A DNA stretch of 64,000 nucleotides from Mycolicibacterium celeriflavum (GCF_010731795.1 NZ_AP022591.1:4092001-4156000), one strand, 5' to 3'. Positions 31,831 to 40,615 are shown, counted from the first letter of the stretch. A program made the numbers and translations. Notes: generated from the sequence alone by a model not told the origin.

Positions 31831-34089
31831 TCAGTCGTCGTCGGCGATGACCACCGAGGTGATCCGGTGGACGGCGAAATCGCGCACCCGGCCCGATGCC
31901 GGGTCGTAGGCGGTCAACTGCCCACCTCGCACGTTGATCGGCGCGACGACACGCTGCGTCGCCACCCCTGCCGGGTCGACGTAGCCGATCACGACGGAAG
32001 CCTGCATATGCGAGGCCTCCTGCAACTGGTTGATCGCCACGGCGGGGTCCAATCGCATACCGCCGGTCGGGGCCGACGCCACCTTGCGCAGCACCGCGAC
32101 GATCGCGGCCAGCGTCTGGCTGGTGGGGGTCGGCGGGAGTCGGTAGGTGCGCCGACGCCCGGGCGGGGCGGGCACCCGCGCGCCGCGCGCCCGGATGTCG
32201 ACGATGGTGCCGGTCGAGTCCTCGGCGGCCGGGGCGAAGCCGGCCTGCCGCAGCGCGGCGAGCACCTCGGAGATCGGCGCCTGGGACACCGCGACAGTCG
32301 GTGCGAGCAGACGCATCTCCAGGGCTTCGGCCGCCGGCGCGGTCACCGCCTGCGCGAGCAGTGCGGCGTCCTCGCACCGCACGAACGACGCCGCCATTCC
32401 GACGCGCAGCTGGCCGTGCCTGCGCGCGACGTCGTCGATGAGATACGTCAGACCTTGCGGCACAGGCGTTTTGGAATGCCGATCGAACAGGGCGTGCAGC
32501 TCGCCAGCGGTCCGCCCGGTGTCGAGCGCCCGCCGGATCGACGCCTCGCTGATGCGATACACCATCGCTGCGCCCGCGGACTCCACGCTCGCCACCGCGG
32601 CCAGTTGTTCGGCCAGCTCGCGTTGCAGCGGGCCCGGCACGATCACCGTCAGGTCGGCCTGGAGCAGGAAGTGGTCGATCGGCGCGGGCAGAATCCGCTC
32701 CATCGCCTTGACCACGTCGTCCCCAGCGGCGTCGGCGAGCAGCGCCCGAGCCGGGGTGGCGATCGCGCCGCGACCCACCAGGCCCAGCGCGTGTGCCTCC
32801 GTCAGCAGGTCGGCGACCGGCGTCGGTTGCAGCCGCGCCCCCCAGCGCGGCCTGCGCCAAATCATGGCGCGTGACGCCTCCGTCGCGTCGACGCCTGCGC
32901 CGGGCGGAAGGCTCGCAAGCATTTCGAGCAACAGTCGGCGGTCCAGCGGCGCGGCGGTGGAGAACAACGAATCCGACAGCGCGGCATAGGGTTTGTTGTC
33001 GGGTCCGCGGCTGCCGATCAAGCTCGGCCGGCCCGGCAGGTCCAGCCACGCCGTGGCCATCAGGTGCCACTTGCCCGCCGTCGGGGATTCGACGAACCGA
33101 TCGGCAGACACGGTCGGCGCCCAGTAGGGCCCGTCGCCGGCTTCTGGATCGGGCTCGGGCATGCCCGCCGAGATCAGATGCGCGGCCGCGGCCACCGTGA
33201 GGATCAGCCCCAGCCTGCGGTCCTCGATCCCGGTCATCTTGGTCAGCCGCTTGACGTCACGCACCCCGAGCCCGCCGCTGCGAAGCTCGGGAACCGGTGT
33301 GGCACCGAGTGTTTCGAGCACGACCTCGACTTCACGCAGCAGATCAAGGGCGGCGCCGGCGGCCACCGCATCGGCGTCGGCCGCCGTCGTCGTCGACACC
33401 ACCGGGTCGGGTTCGGTCCACTGCACCGGCCCGGGCAGTTCGCCGCGCAGCACCTGGCCGACCAGTCGCGGCAGAATCACGGTTTCGGCGTCCACCTGGC
33501 GCAGCAGCCCGGCCGCCAGCAGGCGTTGCACCGGACGGTCGGGCGGTGTGCCGGGCGCGGCGTCGCGGGTGCGGCCCACCGGTGAGCCCTCCAGCAGCTT
33601 GTGCAGCAGATCGGACTGCGCCTCGTCGAGCGTTTCGAGCCGCGCCGCGATGTCCTCCGGCGTTCCGGCGGTGTCCTCGACCGTCGCCTGCCCCGGATAC
33701 CACGGCAGCCCCGCGGCGACTTCGGCCGCCACCCGCACCGTCGTGTCGCCCCATACGAGCGCACGGTCGCGGAGGTCGTCGACGGCCTCGGCGACCGCAG
33801 CCTCGGACGCCCGTTCACCGATCAACTCCAGGAGTTTGGTCAGCGGGACGGCGGTGGTGTCGGCGTGCAGCACCAGCAACGCATCGAGCACGGCGAGCCG
33901 CAGAAAGTCGAGGTCATCGGTGGCGGCCTTGACCGACTGACGGGCCTGGGCGCGGGCCGCCAGCGCAGCGATCGTCCCGGGTGGCGGTTGGGTCAGGTCG
34001 GGCCGCAACTCCAGCAGCCGGATGAGCCGCTCGTCGGGAAGATCAGCCAACCAGGCGCCCAGCGGGACGCTTGGCGTGTTCTGGGTCAT
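31831..34089 (-). CDS. Large helicase-associated-domain protein (Rv0862c-like)
   Basis: 752 aa. It has no Walker A or DEAD/H box, but residues about 500-600 (DLTVIVPGPLQRELAEQLAAVA, YRISEASIRRALDTGRT, HSKTPVPQGLTYLIDDVARRHG) align with the N-terminal accessory domain of the XPB gene downstream. The N-terminal half is helical, like WH/TPR-rich regulators. The C-terminal segment VVIGYVDPAGVATQRVVAPINVRGGQLTAYDPASGRVRDF resembles a WYL/YHS-type ligand-binding fold. I infer a partner or loader of XPB; nothing in the sequence proves it. It is upstream of XPB on the same strand, 111 bases apart. Confidence 0.8.
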   Translation of the reverse strand: MTQNTPSVPLGAWLADLPDERLIRLLELRPDLTQPPPGTIAALAARAQARQSVKAATDDLDFLRLAVLDALLVLHADTTAVPLTKLLELIGERASEAAVAEAVDDLRDRALVWGDTTVRVAAEVAAGLPWYPGQATVEDTAGTPEDIAARLETLDEAQSDLLHKLLEGSPVGRTRDAAPGTPPDRPVQRLLAAGLLRQVDAETVILPRLVGQVLRGELPGPVQWTEPDPVVSTTTAADADAVAAGAALDLLREVEVVLETLGATPVPELRSGGLGVRDVKRLTKMTGIEDRRLGLILTVAAAAHLISAGMPEPDPEAGDGPYWAPTVSADRFVESPTAGKWHLMATAWLDLPGRPSLIGSRGPDNKPYAALSDSLFSTAAPLDRRLLLEMLASLPPGAGVDATEASRAMIWRRPRWGARLQPTPVADLLTEAHALGLVGRGAIATPARALLADAAGDDVVKAMERILPAPIDHFLLQADLTVIVPGPLQRELAEQLAAVASVESAGAAMVYRISEASIRRALDTGRTAGELHALFDRHSKTPVPQGLTYLIDDVARRHGQLRVGMAASFVRCEDAALLAQAVTAPAAEALEMRLLAPTVAVSQAPISEVLAALRQAGFAPAAEDSTGTIVDIRARGARVPAPPGRRRTYRLPPTPTSQTLAAIVAVLRKVASAPTGGMRLDPAVAINQLQEASHMQASVVIGYVDPAGVATQRVVAPINVRGGQLTAYDPASGRVRDFAVHRITSVVIADDD

Positions 34090-34154
34090 TGCTGACCAGC
34101 GTAAAGGAGGGCGGCGGTGTCGCCACCGGCGGCGGCATTTGCCACAATGTGGGC

Positions 34155-34346
34155 GTGGCAGACAACAAAGGGAAGAAGCGATACGTCGACCCGGGCTGGC
34201 CCGCGGTCGACGGTGAAGACGATCACGCGGTCAGTGAACTGGCCACCGACCGTACCGGCGCGCTGTCGCCCTTCGGCGAACTGACCTTTCCGCTGCCATC
34301 GGACGACCTGCCGTACGTACACCCGGTGACGGTCGTCAACAAGTAA
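34155..34346 (+). CDS. Conserved small protein (Rv0863-like)
   Basis: 63 aa from the GTG at 34155 (another GTG at 34149 is in frame). It starts MADNKGKKRYVDPGWPAVDG and ends LPYVHPVTVVNK, charged first half and beta-prone second half. It lies two bases before moaC, so it is likely in the moa transcript. No known function; M. tuberculosis has a similarly placed small gene. AAAGGAGGG at 34103-34111 is too distant to be its ribosome site. Confidence 0.72.
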   Translation: MADNKGKKRYVDPGWPAVDGEDDHAVSELATDRTGALSPFGELTFPLPSDDLPYVHPVTVVNK

Positions 34347-34348
34347 CG

Positions 34349-34834
34349 GTGACCGAGCCCCGCCTCTCTCACCTCGACGAGTCGGGGGCCGCGCACATGG
34401 TCGACGTCACCGCCAAGGACGTCACCAAGCGCACGGCCGTCGCGGCGGGCACATTGCACACCACGGCCGACGTCGTGGCGATGATCGCCTCGGGCGGCCT
34501 GCCCAAGGGCGACGCGCTGGCCACCGCCCGGGTCGCGGGCATCCAGGCCGCCAAGCGCACCAGCGACCTCATCCCGCTGTGCCATCAGCTGGCGCTGACG
34601 GGCGTGGACGTCGACTTCGAGATCGGCGACGCCAGCCAGCCAGGAACCGTTGGCGTCACCGCGACCGTGCGCAGCACCGACCGCACCGGTGTCGAGATGG
34701 AGGCGCTGACCGCGGTGAGCGTGGCCGCGCTGACTCTTTACGACATGATCAAGGCCGTCGACCCGGCCGCCCGCATCGACGACATCCGGGTGCTGCGCAA
34801 AGAGGGCGGCAAGACCGGAACGTGGACACGATGA
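34349..34834 (+). CDS. moaC: Cyclic pyranopterin monophosphate synthase
   Basis: 161 aa, GTG start two bases after the small upstream gene. Signatures: HMVDVTAKDVTKRTAVAAG, KRTSDLIPLCHQLALTGV (active site) and VEMEALTAVSVAALTLYDMIKA. It converts the MoaA product into cPMP, first intermediate of molybdenum cofactor synthesis. Its stop overlaps mog (ATGA). Confidence 0.95.
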   Translation: MTEPRLSHLDESGAAHMVDVTAKDVTKRTAVAAGTLHTTADVVAMIASGGLPKGDALATARVAGIQAAKRTSDLIPLCHQLALTGVDVDFEIGDASQPGTVGVTATVRSTDRTGVEMEALTAVSVAALTLYDMIKAVDPAARIDDIRVLRKEGGKTGTWTR

Positions 34835-35307
34835 GGTCGGGTCGCGTCGTCATCGCCTCCACACGTGCCGCCGCCGGGGTGTACGAGGACCGCTGCGGGC
34901 CCATCGTCGTGGACTGGCTCACCGGCCGCGACATCGCCACGCCGGCGCCCGTCGTCGTAGCGGACGGCGCCGCCGTCGCCGAGGCGATCTCGGCAGCCGT
35001 CGGGGAGGGCGTCGACGTGGTGATCACCTCGGGCGGCACGGGCATCTCGCCGACCGACCGCACCGCCGAGGCCACCGCCGACATCGTCGACTATGAGATC
35101 CCCGGGCTGGCCGACGCGATCCGCCGCGCCGGCGAGGACAAGGTGCCGACATCGGTGCTGTCGCGCGGAGTGTGCGGAGCCAAGGGGCGCACGCTGATCG
35201 TGAACCTGCCCGGCTCGCCCGGCGGGGTCAAGGACGGTTTGGGTGTGCTGGACGGCGTCCTCGAGCATGCGCTGGATCAACTCGGCGGAAAGGACCACTC
35301 GCGATGA
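34831..35307 (+). CDS. mog: Molybdopterin adenylyltransferase (MogA/MoaB-like)
   Basis: 158 aa. VVITSGGTGISPTDRTAEA (about residues 66-84) is the molybdopterin-binding signature; LIVNLPGSPGGVKDGL near the end is the second conserved loop. It activates molybdopterin by adenylation. The ATG overlaps the moaC stop and its own TGA overlaps the moaE ATG, so the moaC-mog-moaE genes are translationally coupled. Confidence 0.93.
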   Translation: MRSGRVVIASTRAAAGVYEDRCGPIVVDWLTGRDIATPAPVVVADGAAVAEAISAAVGEGVDVVITSGGTGISPTDRTAEATADIVDYEIPGLADAIRRAGEDKVPTSVLSRGVCGAKGRTLIVNLPGSPGGVKDGLGVLDGVLEHALDQLGGKDHSR

Positions 35308-35732
35308 CGGCCGTCGTGGTGCGCGCCGACCTGTCCGGGCAGCCGATCGAACCCGCCGAGTACGCGGCGCTGGTCGCCAACGCCTCGGCGGGAGCGGTGG
35401 TCAGCTTCGCCGGTGTGGTGCGGGACCACGACGGCGGCCGCTCGGTCGTCCGGCTGGAGTATTCGGCGCACCCCTCGGCGCCGCAGACCCTGGCCGACGT
35501 CGCCGCCGAGATCGCCGCCGACGCGACTGGCGTGCGGGCCATCGCCGTCAGCCATCGCATCGGAGTTCTCGAGATCGGAGACGCTGCGCTGGTGGCCGCG
35601 GTGGCGGCCGACCATCGTGCGGCTGCCTTCGAGACCTGCGCTCGCCTGGTCGACGTCGTCAAGGAGCGGCTGCCGGTGTGGAAGCACCAGTTCTTCGCCG
35701 ACGGCTCCGACGAGTGGGTGAACTCCGCCTAA
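35304..35732 (+). CDS. moaE: Molybdopterin synthase catalytic subunit
   Basis: 142 aa. GAVVSFAGVVRDHDGGRSVVRLEYSAH (about 32-58) and HRIGVLEIGDAALVAAVAADHR plus VVKERLPVWKHQFF near the C-terminus are diagnostic; the lysines in the KERLPVWK segment form the active site. It joins two MoaD sulfurs to cPMP. Partner MoaD is encoded at 37357-37638 on the opposite strand, beyond rpfA. Confidence 0.95.
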   Translation: MTAVVVRADLSGQPIEPAEYAALVANASAGAVVSFAGVVRDHDGGRSVVRLEYSAHPSAPQTLADVAAEIAADATGVRAIAVSHRIGVLEIGDAALVAAVAADHRAAAFETCARLVDVVKERLPVWKHQFFADGSDEWVNSA

Positions 35733-35740
35733 ACCCGGGT

Positions 35741-36916
35741 TCAGGCAGTCGGAGCCGGGGCGGCCGGAAGGTTCGGCGGTGGGCCACCCGGTGCGTCCGG
35801 CGTGGTCAGCGGCCGCTGGGTCAGCGCCAGCAGGGCGTCCTTCCCGGTGACGTCCTGCGTCTGGATCGCGTGCCAGATCTCCTTGAGGTACGCGACGTTC
35901 GGGCTGTCGGTGGCAACCTGCGAACGGTCGACAGTCGTTCCCGGCGGCAGGTTCTGCGGGCTCGCGAGGTGCGGCACACCGCTGTCCGCCGCGAGTGGAG
36001 TGGCCGCTGGTGCATCCGGTGCGGGTGCCGGAGGAGCCGGCGGCGCCGCGGGCGCAGGCTGAAGCGGCCCGTCGGCGGGCAGCGACCACAGCTGCGGCTG
36101 CTCACCCGGCGCGACCGGAGCGGGCGGAGCGACATCCCAGTTGGCGACGGGCTGTGCTTCGATCGGCGGAGCCGGTGGCGGGGCGGGAGCCGGTGGCGGC
36201 GGTGGGGCGGGCGCGGGAGGCGGCGGTGGCGCTTCCGGCAGTGGGGCGGCCATGGCGTCGATCGGTGCAGACGCCGGCGGGGGCGGTGGCGCGGGCGCGG
36301 GCGGCGGCGGGGCCGGCGCGGGAGGCGGAGGCGGTGCTTGCGGTAGCGGGGCGGCCATCGCGTCAACCGGCGCAGGCGCGGGTGGTGGAGGCGGGGCCGG
36401 CGCGGGCGGCGGTGGTGGCACCGGCGCGGCCAGCGCGTCGAAGGGTGCGGGCGCAGGCGGCGGTGGCGGAGCGAACGGATTGATCGGCGGTGGCGGGGGC
36501 GGCAGCACGTTCTGCACCGCTTCCGCCGCGTCGTCGACGACGTTGCGCGGCGTGGCGCCCGACAGCGGACCACCGCACGACGGCCAGGCACCCTTGCCCT
36601 GGTTGGCGAGCACCCGCTCGGCGACGGCGATCTGCTCTTCCTTGGTGGCCAGGTGCGCTGCGGGTGCGTACTCTCCGCCGCCGTGGCCGCTCCAGGTGCT
36701 CGGCGAGAACTGAAGGCCGCCCTGATAACCGTTGCCGGTGTTGATGGCCCAGTTGCCGCCCGACTCGCAGCTGGCCACCTGGTCCCATTCGCCGTCGGTG
36801 GCGGCGTTGGCTTGCCCGGCGAGGGCGAGGCTTCCGGTTCCGAGAACTGCGCCGGTGAAGGCGACTTTCGCGACGCTTACAGCTGATGCAGTGGGCTTGC
36901 GATGCCGTCCACTCAT
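35741..36916 (-). CDS. rpfA: Resuscitation-promoting factor RpfA
   Basis: 391 aa secreted muralytic enzyme. Signal peptide 1-38 (GQANA cleavage). The Rpf domain spans 40-117: catalytic Glu51 in SCESGGNWAINTGNG and the Cys50/Cys114 pair. Then a long Pro/Ala-rich region made of three imperfect repeats with the core APxDAMAAPLP, and a conserved C-terminal segment LKEIWHAIQTQDVTGKDALLALTQRPL. It cleaves peptidoglycan to restart growth. The leader upstream holds a ydaO-type riboswitch and, beyond it, a Crp-like site, matching known regulation of rpfA. Confidence 0.96.
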   Translation of the reverse strand: MSGRHRKPTASAVSVAKVAFTGAVLGTGSLALAGQANAATDGEWDQVASCESGGNWAINTGNGYQGGLQFSPSTWSGHGGGEYAPAAHLATKEEQIAVAERVLANQGKGAWPSCGGPLSGATPRNVVDDAAEAVQNVLPPPPPPINPFAPPPPPAPAPFDALAAPVPPPPPAPAPPPPPAPAPVDAMAAPLPQAPPPPPAPAPPPPAPAPPPPPASAPIDAMAAPLPEAPPPPPAPAPPPPPAPAPPPAPPIEAQPVANWDVAPPAPVAPGEQPQLWSLPADGPLQPAPAAPPAPPAPAPDAPAATPLAADSGVPHLASPQNLPPGTTVDRSQVATDSPNVAYLKEIWHAIQTQDVTGKDALLALTQRPLTTPDAPGGPPPNLPAAPAPTA

Positions 36917-36924
36917 GGGTGCGT

Positions 36925-37170
36925 TCGGTCCTCTCTTCGGCGCCCACGAGGTCAGCTGTCGGGTTCGGGCTGGAGAGGTATGCCCGGCCGTGTCGCACTG
37001 CGCGATCCGGCTTCACCCCAAGGAGCCGATGGCTCCAGGTCCGTCTTGACTCGGCGGACCGGTGGGTCCCCCGCCTCCATCCAAGTTGTTCGTCGGTATC
37101 CCGTGCACCAACGGATGGAGCTCGGCGCGGTTGGGCACGGCGGGCACGGTCGTTTTGAGGTCGACCGGCT
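36925..37170 (-). promoter_or_regulatory. ydaO/yuaA-type c-di-AMP riboswitch in the rpfA leader
   Basis: Reading the minus strand there are the conserved blocks of this riboswitch class: CTTGGGGTGAAGCCGGATCG (37024-37005), CCCGAACCCGACAGCTGACC (36977-36958) and CTCGTGGGCGCCGAAGAGAG (36957-36938), ending just before the rpfA start. The class binds cyclic di-AMP and usually shuts off cell-wall-hydrolase genes. Boundaries are approximate. A TAAGAT -10-like hexamer at 37248-37243 could start the leader. The whole 440-base gap 36917-37356 carries only this leader and the Crp-like site. Confidence 0.82.
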
Positions 37171-37339
37171 TGGGACCGAACCGTAGCGGCTCGCTGTGGT
37201 CGCGTCATCTTTCGCCGGTAACGGCGTTTCCGCCGTCGGCAAATCTTAAAAATCCTCTAAATGCCCAGCAGTTTCCGGCGTTTCCGCAGGACCGAGACGA
37301 GCTCCACCTCGCCGTAGCCAGTCTGTGACCATTCCGTTA

Positions 37340-37355
37340 TGTGACGGAAATCACC
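37340..37355. promoter_or_regulatory. Crp/Rv3676-like binding site upstream of rpfA
   Basis: TGTGACGGAAATCACC matches the Crp consensus TGTGA-N6-TCACA in nine of ten positions. rpfA of M. tuberculosis is an established Crp target. Located at the 3' edge of moaD, about 100 bases upstream of the likely rpfA promoter -10. Confidence 0.7.
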
Positions 37356-37356
37356 G

Positions 37357-37638
37357 TTAACCACCGGCGAAAGGGGGAAGAACATCGACGGTTTGAGCGT
37401 CGCTCAGCGCCGCGCTGTCATCGCGAACCGCGATGCCGTCGCACAGAAATGAGCAGCGTTTCAACACTTTCGCCTGATTCTCGTCGCGCTCGCCCAATCG
37501 CACGACCAGTTCGGCGAGCGTCGTTCCCGGCCGAAGCCGAACCGTCTCCTCATCGTTACCGGCCGCTGCCCGCGCGGCCGCAAAGTAGCGAACCGTCACC
37601 GCGATCGTGGCCGTCGTCGTCATCTCACCCAAAGTCAT
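37357..37638 (-). CDS. moaD: Molybdopterin synthase sulfur carrier subunit
   Basis: 93 aa ubiquitin-like protein. TVRYFAAARAAAGNDEETV start and the C-terminal LPPFAGG ending in the GG that is thiocarboxylated. It donates sulfur to MoaE. The ATG overlaps the moaA TGA (ATGA); an in-frame ATG at 37623 is an alternative start. Confidence 0.93.
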   Translation of the reverse strand: MTLGEMTTTATIAVTVRYFAAARAAAGNDEETVRLRPGTTLAELVVRLGERDENQAKVLKRCSFLCDGIAVRDDSAALSDAQTVDVLPPFAGG

Positions 37639-38681
37639 CCACCGATCGCGCTCATCGGACGATCGGGCTGAACGAAGTCGGGATCGTTGATGCCGTGTCC
37701 GGCCGCCTTTGCCCACATCGCGGTGCGCCACGCGGCTTCGACGGCGTCGTCGTCCGCGCCGGCGCGCATCAGGTCGCGCAGGTCGGTCTCCTGCTGGGCG
37801 AACAGGCAGTTGCGGACCTGGCCGTCGGCGGTGAGCCGGGTGCGGTCGCAGGCGGCGCAGAAGGCGTGGGAGACCGAGGCGATGATGCCGACCACGCCGC
37901 CGTCGTCGACCCGCCACAACTCGGCCGGCGCCGAACCCCGTGGCGCGCTGTCGGGGGTGAGGTGGAAATGCTGCTGCAAGGTGGCGAGCACCTCGTCGGC
38001 GCCGATCGCCTTGCCGCGCTGCCACTCGTGGCCCGCGTCCAGCGGCATCTGCTCGATGATGCGCAACTGGTAGCCGTGGTCCAGGCAGAACCGCAACAGC
38101 GCGACCGCATCGTCGAGGCCGGTGACCGGATCGAGAACCGCGTTGACCTTCACCGGGTCGAGACCCGCGGCCTTCGCCGCTCGCAGCCCGGCGAGCACAT
38201 CGTCGAGTCGGTCGCGGCGGGTGATGGCGGCGAACCGCGCGGCGTCGACGGTGTCCAGTGAGACGTTGATGCGGTCGAGGCCGGCCCGCTTGAGCCGGTC
38301 GGCCCGGCTGGCCAGGCCGATCCCGTTGGTGGTCAACGTGATCTCCGGCCGCGGCCGCAGGGCAGCCGTCGCGGCGATGACGTCCTCGAGATGCCGGGAC
38401 ACCAGGGGCTCCCCGCCGGTGAAGCGGACGCTGGTGATGCCGAGTCGTGTGACGGCGATGCGCAGCAGGCGGGTCAGCTCGTCGGGCCGCAGCAGGCGCT
38501 CCACCGGGAGCCAGTCCAGGCCCTCGGCGGGCATGCAGTACGTGCAGCGCAGGTTGCACCGGTCGGTCAGTGACACCCGTAGATCCGTGGCGATGCGGCC
38601 GAACGTGTCGATGAGCGGGCCGTCGGCCGGCGCCGGTGTGGCCGGACCGACCGATGGGAGGCCGAGGCCGACGACCGTCAT
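37635..38681 (-). CDS. moaA: GTP 3',8-cyclase (radical SAM)
   Basis: 348 aa. The radical-SAM cluster CNLRCTYC (residues 43-50 by pattern CxxxCxxC) and the second 4Fe-4S cluster CAACDRTRLTADGQVRNC near residue 280 are complete; the C-terminal GG end is kept. It rearranges GTP with SAM in the first step of molybdenum cofactor synthesis. Start ATG 38681 overlaps the end of the YccF-like gene; stop overlaps moaD. Confidence 0.95.
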   Translation of the reverse strand: MTVVGLGLPSVGPATPAPADGPLIDTFGRIATDLRVSLTDRCNLRCTYCMPAEGLDWLPVERLLRPDELTRLLRIAVTRLGITSVRFTGGEPLVSRHLEDVIAATAALRPRPEITLTTNGIGLASRADRLKRAGLDRINVSLDTVDAARFAAITRRDRLDDVLAGLRAAKAAGLDPVKVNAVLDPVTGLDDAVALLRFCLDHGYQLRIIEQMPLDAGHEWQRGKAIGADEVLATLQQHFHLTPDSAPRGSAPAELWRVDDGGVVGIIASVSHAFCAACDRTRLTADGQVRNCLFAQQETDLRDLMRAGADDDAVEAAWRTAMWAKAAGHGINDPDFVQPDRPMSAIGG

Positions 38682-39082
38682 GCGAACGCCCGCTCCGGGT
38701 TGGCCACCGAGTCGACCGGCACGATGTCCTTGCCCAGTGGCATCAGCGATACCGGGATGAGCTTGAGGTTGGCCAGCGCGAGCGGGATGCCGATGATCGT
38801 GATCGCCATCGCCGCGGCGGTGATGACATGGCCTATCGCCAGCCAGATGCCGAACAGGATGATCCAGATGACGTTGCCGATCAGCGCGCCGGGCCGTGGT
38901 CCGGGTTTGTCGACGACGGTGTTGCCGAACGGCCACAGCGCGAAAACCGCGATGCGCAGTGCTGCGAACCCGAACGGAATCGTGATGATCAGCACGAAGC
39001 TGATCAGCGCGGCCAGCAGGTAGCCCAACGCCAACCACAGGCCGCCGAAGATCAACCAGATGACGTTCAGGATCAATCGCAT
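38678..39082 (-). CDS. YccF-family inner membrane protein
   Basis: 134 aa, four hydrophobic helices arranged as two similar halves (NVIWLIFGGLWLALGYLLAA and NVIWIILFGIWLAIGHVITA are near repeats). This internal duplication is typical of YccF/DUF307. Function unknown. It overlaps moaA by four bases, making it the first gene of the moaA-moaD strand. Rv0870c-like position. Confidence 0.9.
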   Translation of the reverse strand: MRLILNVIWLIFGGLWLALGYLLAALISFVLIITIPFGFAALRIAVFALWPFGNTVVDKPGPRPGALIGNVIWIILFGIWLAIGHVITAAAMAITIIGIPLALANLKLIPVSLMPLGKDIVPVDSVANPERAFA

Positions 39083-39234
39083 AGCGGACGCTTCTTCTCC
39101 TTCAGCGGTGGCTCCAGCCTACCGATAAGGGGATGCTGGCGAGGTTGAGGTCAGAGTAGGATCGCAACTCGCGTCCCAGCGGGGCGCTTTCCTTATGTAT
39201 CCCATGTTGACGTCAAGACAAGCGGGTGAGACCA

Positions 39235-39645
39235 GTGCCGACCGGCAGGGTTAAGTGGTACGACGCCGAAAAGGGCTTCGGCTTTCTGTCGCAGGAGGAC
39301 GGTGAGGACGTCTACGTCCGGTCCTCGGCGTTGCCCGCTGGTGTCGAGACGCTCAAGGCGGGTCAGCGCGTGGAGTTCGGCATTGCCGCGGGGCGTCGCG
39401 GGCCGCAGGCGTTGACGCTGAAAGTCATCGATCCGCCGCCCAGCCTGTCGCGGACCCGTCGAGAGGCCGCGGCCGCCGAACGCAAGCACTCGCCCGACGA
39501 GTTGCACGGCATGATCGAGGACATGATCACGCTGCTCGAGAGCGCGGTGCAGCCGGAGCTGCGGAAGGGCCGCTATCCGGACCGCAAAGCCGCCCGCCGG
39601 GTGTCCGAGGTGGTGCGGGCGGTCGCGCGCGAGCTCGAGTCCTAG
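39235..39645 (+). CDS. cspB: Cold-shock domain protein
   Basis: 136 aa from a GTG with GGTGAG upstream. The cold-shock domain (residues 1-66) has TGRVKWYDAEKGFGFL (RNP1) and EDVYVRSSAL (RNP2, in which the usual FVH is YVR). A C-terminal helical extension SPDELHGMIEDMITLLE to the end is mycobacterial. It is expected to bind single-stranded RNA/DNA. Rv0871-like. A long palindrome follows the stop. Confidence 0.93.
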   Translation: MPTGRVKWYDAEKGFGFLSQEDGEDVYVRSSALPAGVETLKAGQRVEFGIAAGRRGPQALTLKVIDPPPSLSRTRREAAAAERKHSPDELHGMIEDMITLLESAVQPELRKGRYPDRKAARRVSEVVRAVARELES

Positions 39646-39653
39646 CTTCGTCG

Positions 39654-39716
39654 CGCCGAAACTGAACTTATGCGCGAAATTTCGATAATTTCTGCCGCAT
39701 AACTTCAGTTTCGGCG
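39654..39716. repeat. Palindrome, left boundary of DUF559 unit
   Basis: Arms at 39654-39674 and 39696-39716 pair over 21 positions with one C/G mismatch. The outer 20 bases 39657-39676 (CGAAACTGAACTTATGCGCG) occur again, inverted and exact, at 40653-40672 on the far side of the DUF559 gene. Located between convergent cspB and the DUF559 gene, so a bidirectional-terminator role is equally possible. Confidence 0.7.
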
Positions 39717-39717
39717 G

Positions 39718-40581
39718 TCAGATGGGTGCGCCGGCGGCACGCAGAGCGGCGATGGTGCGCTTGACGATCGCATAGGACCGGTAGCGCAGCATCTCGGCGC
39801 TGACACGAATGATGCGCCAACCAAGCGCTTCCAGCTTGGCTTGACGCTCGATGTCGGCCGCTCTGATCGCGGGATCGGTCCAGTGTTGTTCGCCGTCGTA
39901 CTCCACGCCGACCTTCCACTCCGGCCATCCCATGTCGATTCGGCCGACGTGCGCGCGGTAACCGTCGTAGACGTTGATCTGGGTGTGCGACGGCCGCAGC
40001 CCGGCATCGGTGAGAACCAGTCGGGTGCGGGTTTCCTGCGGAGACTCCGCGCCGGTGTCGGCGAGGTCGACCACGTCGCGCAATTGCACGATGCCCCGGG
40101 CGCCATGATGCCGCTCGATCAGTGCGTCGACGTCGGACAGCTTCAGCGCGGTGGCCTGTAACAGCGCGTCGACCCGGATAACGGCCAAGGTTCGCCCGTA
40201 CCGGCGGCCGAGGTCAAACGCTGTGCGGGCGGCTGTCGTCACCGGGAAACCGCGGATGTTGCAGACTTCATCGGGCATCAGAGAGTCGTTGTGCAGCACG
40301 ATCCCTCTCGTCTTGTGCTGGCTGCGCTGGTTGAGCTCGGCAGGCAACCGCTTGTCGATCCACTTCGCGCCGTGCAGCGCCGCCGCCGAGACACTGACGA
40401 GCGTCGCCCGGCGCTGCGACCACAACCACGCAGCGTGCGCTTTCTGCGGCGGGGTCAGCACCTGCCCTCGCGGCACATACACATTGCGGTGAACGGCCTC
40501 ATAGCGCGTCATCAACTGGTAGCGGTTCAACAGGCCGGCGGCCAATGCCTCGCTACCCAAGAATGGCCAATCCACGGTCAC
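39718..40581 (-). CDS. DUF559 protein with N-terminal AbiEi-like domain
   Basis: 287 aa. Residues 1-130 have the winged-helix plus helical pattern of AbiEi-like antitoxin/regulator domains (RYQLMTRYEAVHRNVYVPRG, RRATLVSVSAAALHGAKW). Residues 165-285 form the DUF559 restriction-endonuclease-like fold (Vsr/MutH relatives): SPQETRTRLVLTDAGL, GRIDMGWPEWKVGVEYDGEQHW (PD-(D/E)xK-like) and LGWRIIRVSAEML. It may be a nuclease or a degraded one; targets unknown. Bounded by inverted repeats (39657-39676 and 40653-40672), and it lies between cspB and the hydroquinone-reductase gene where M. tuberculosis has other genes, so it looks like an inserted unit. Confidence 0.85.
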   Translation of the reverse strand: MTVDWPFLGSEALAAGLLNRYQLMTRYEAVHRNVYVPRGQVLTPPQKAHAAWLWSQRRATLVSVSAAALHGAKWIDKRLPAELNQRSQHKTRGIVLHNDSLMPDEVCNIRGFPVTTAARTAFDLGRRYGRTLAVIRVDALLQATALKLSDVDALIERHHGARGIVQLRDVVDLADTGAESPQETRTRLVLTDAGLRPSHTQINVYDGYRAHVGRIDMGWPEWKVGVEYDGEQHWTDPAIRAADIERQAKLEALGWRIIRVSAEMLRYRSYAIVKRTIAALRAAGAPI

Positions 40582-40615
40582 TAGGACGGCGCCGCGGCCA
40601 GTTCGGTTCCGTCGC

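Noticed and set aside
31001..33070. 689-residue minus-strand open frame over the two helicase-region genes
   Set aside because: Out of frame with both clear genes and of Arg/Ala-rich low-complexity composition.
36141..36713. Gly-rich plus-strand frame inside rpfA
   Set aside because: Antisense of the Pro/Ala repeat region; simple repeat artefact.
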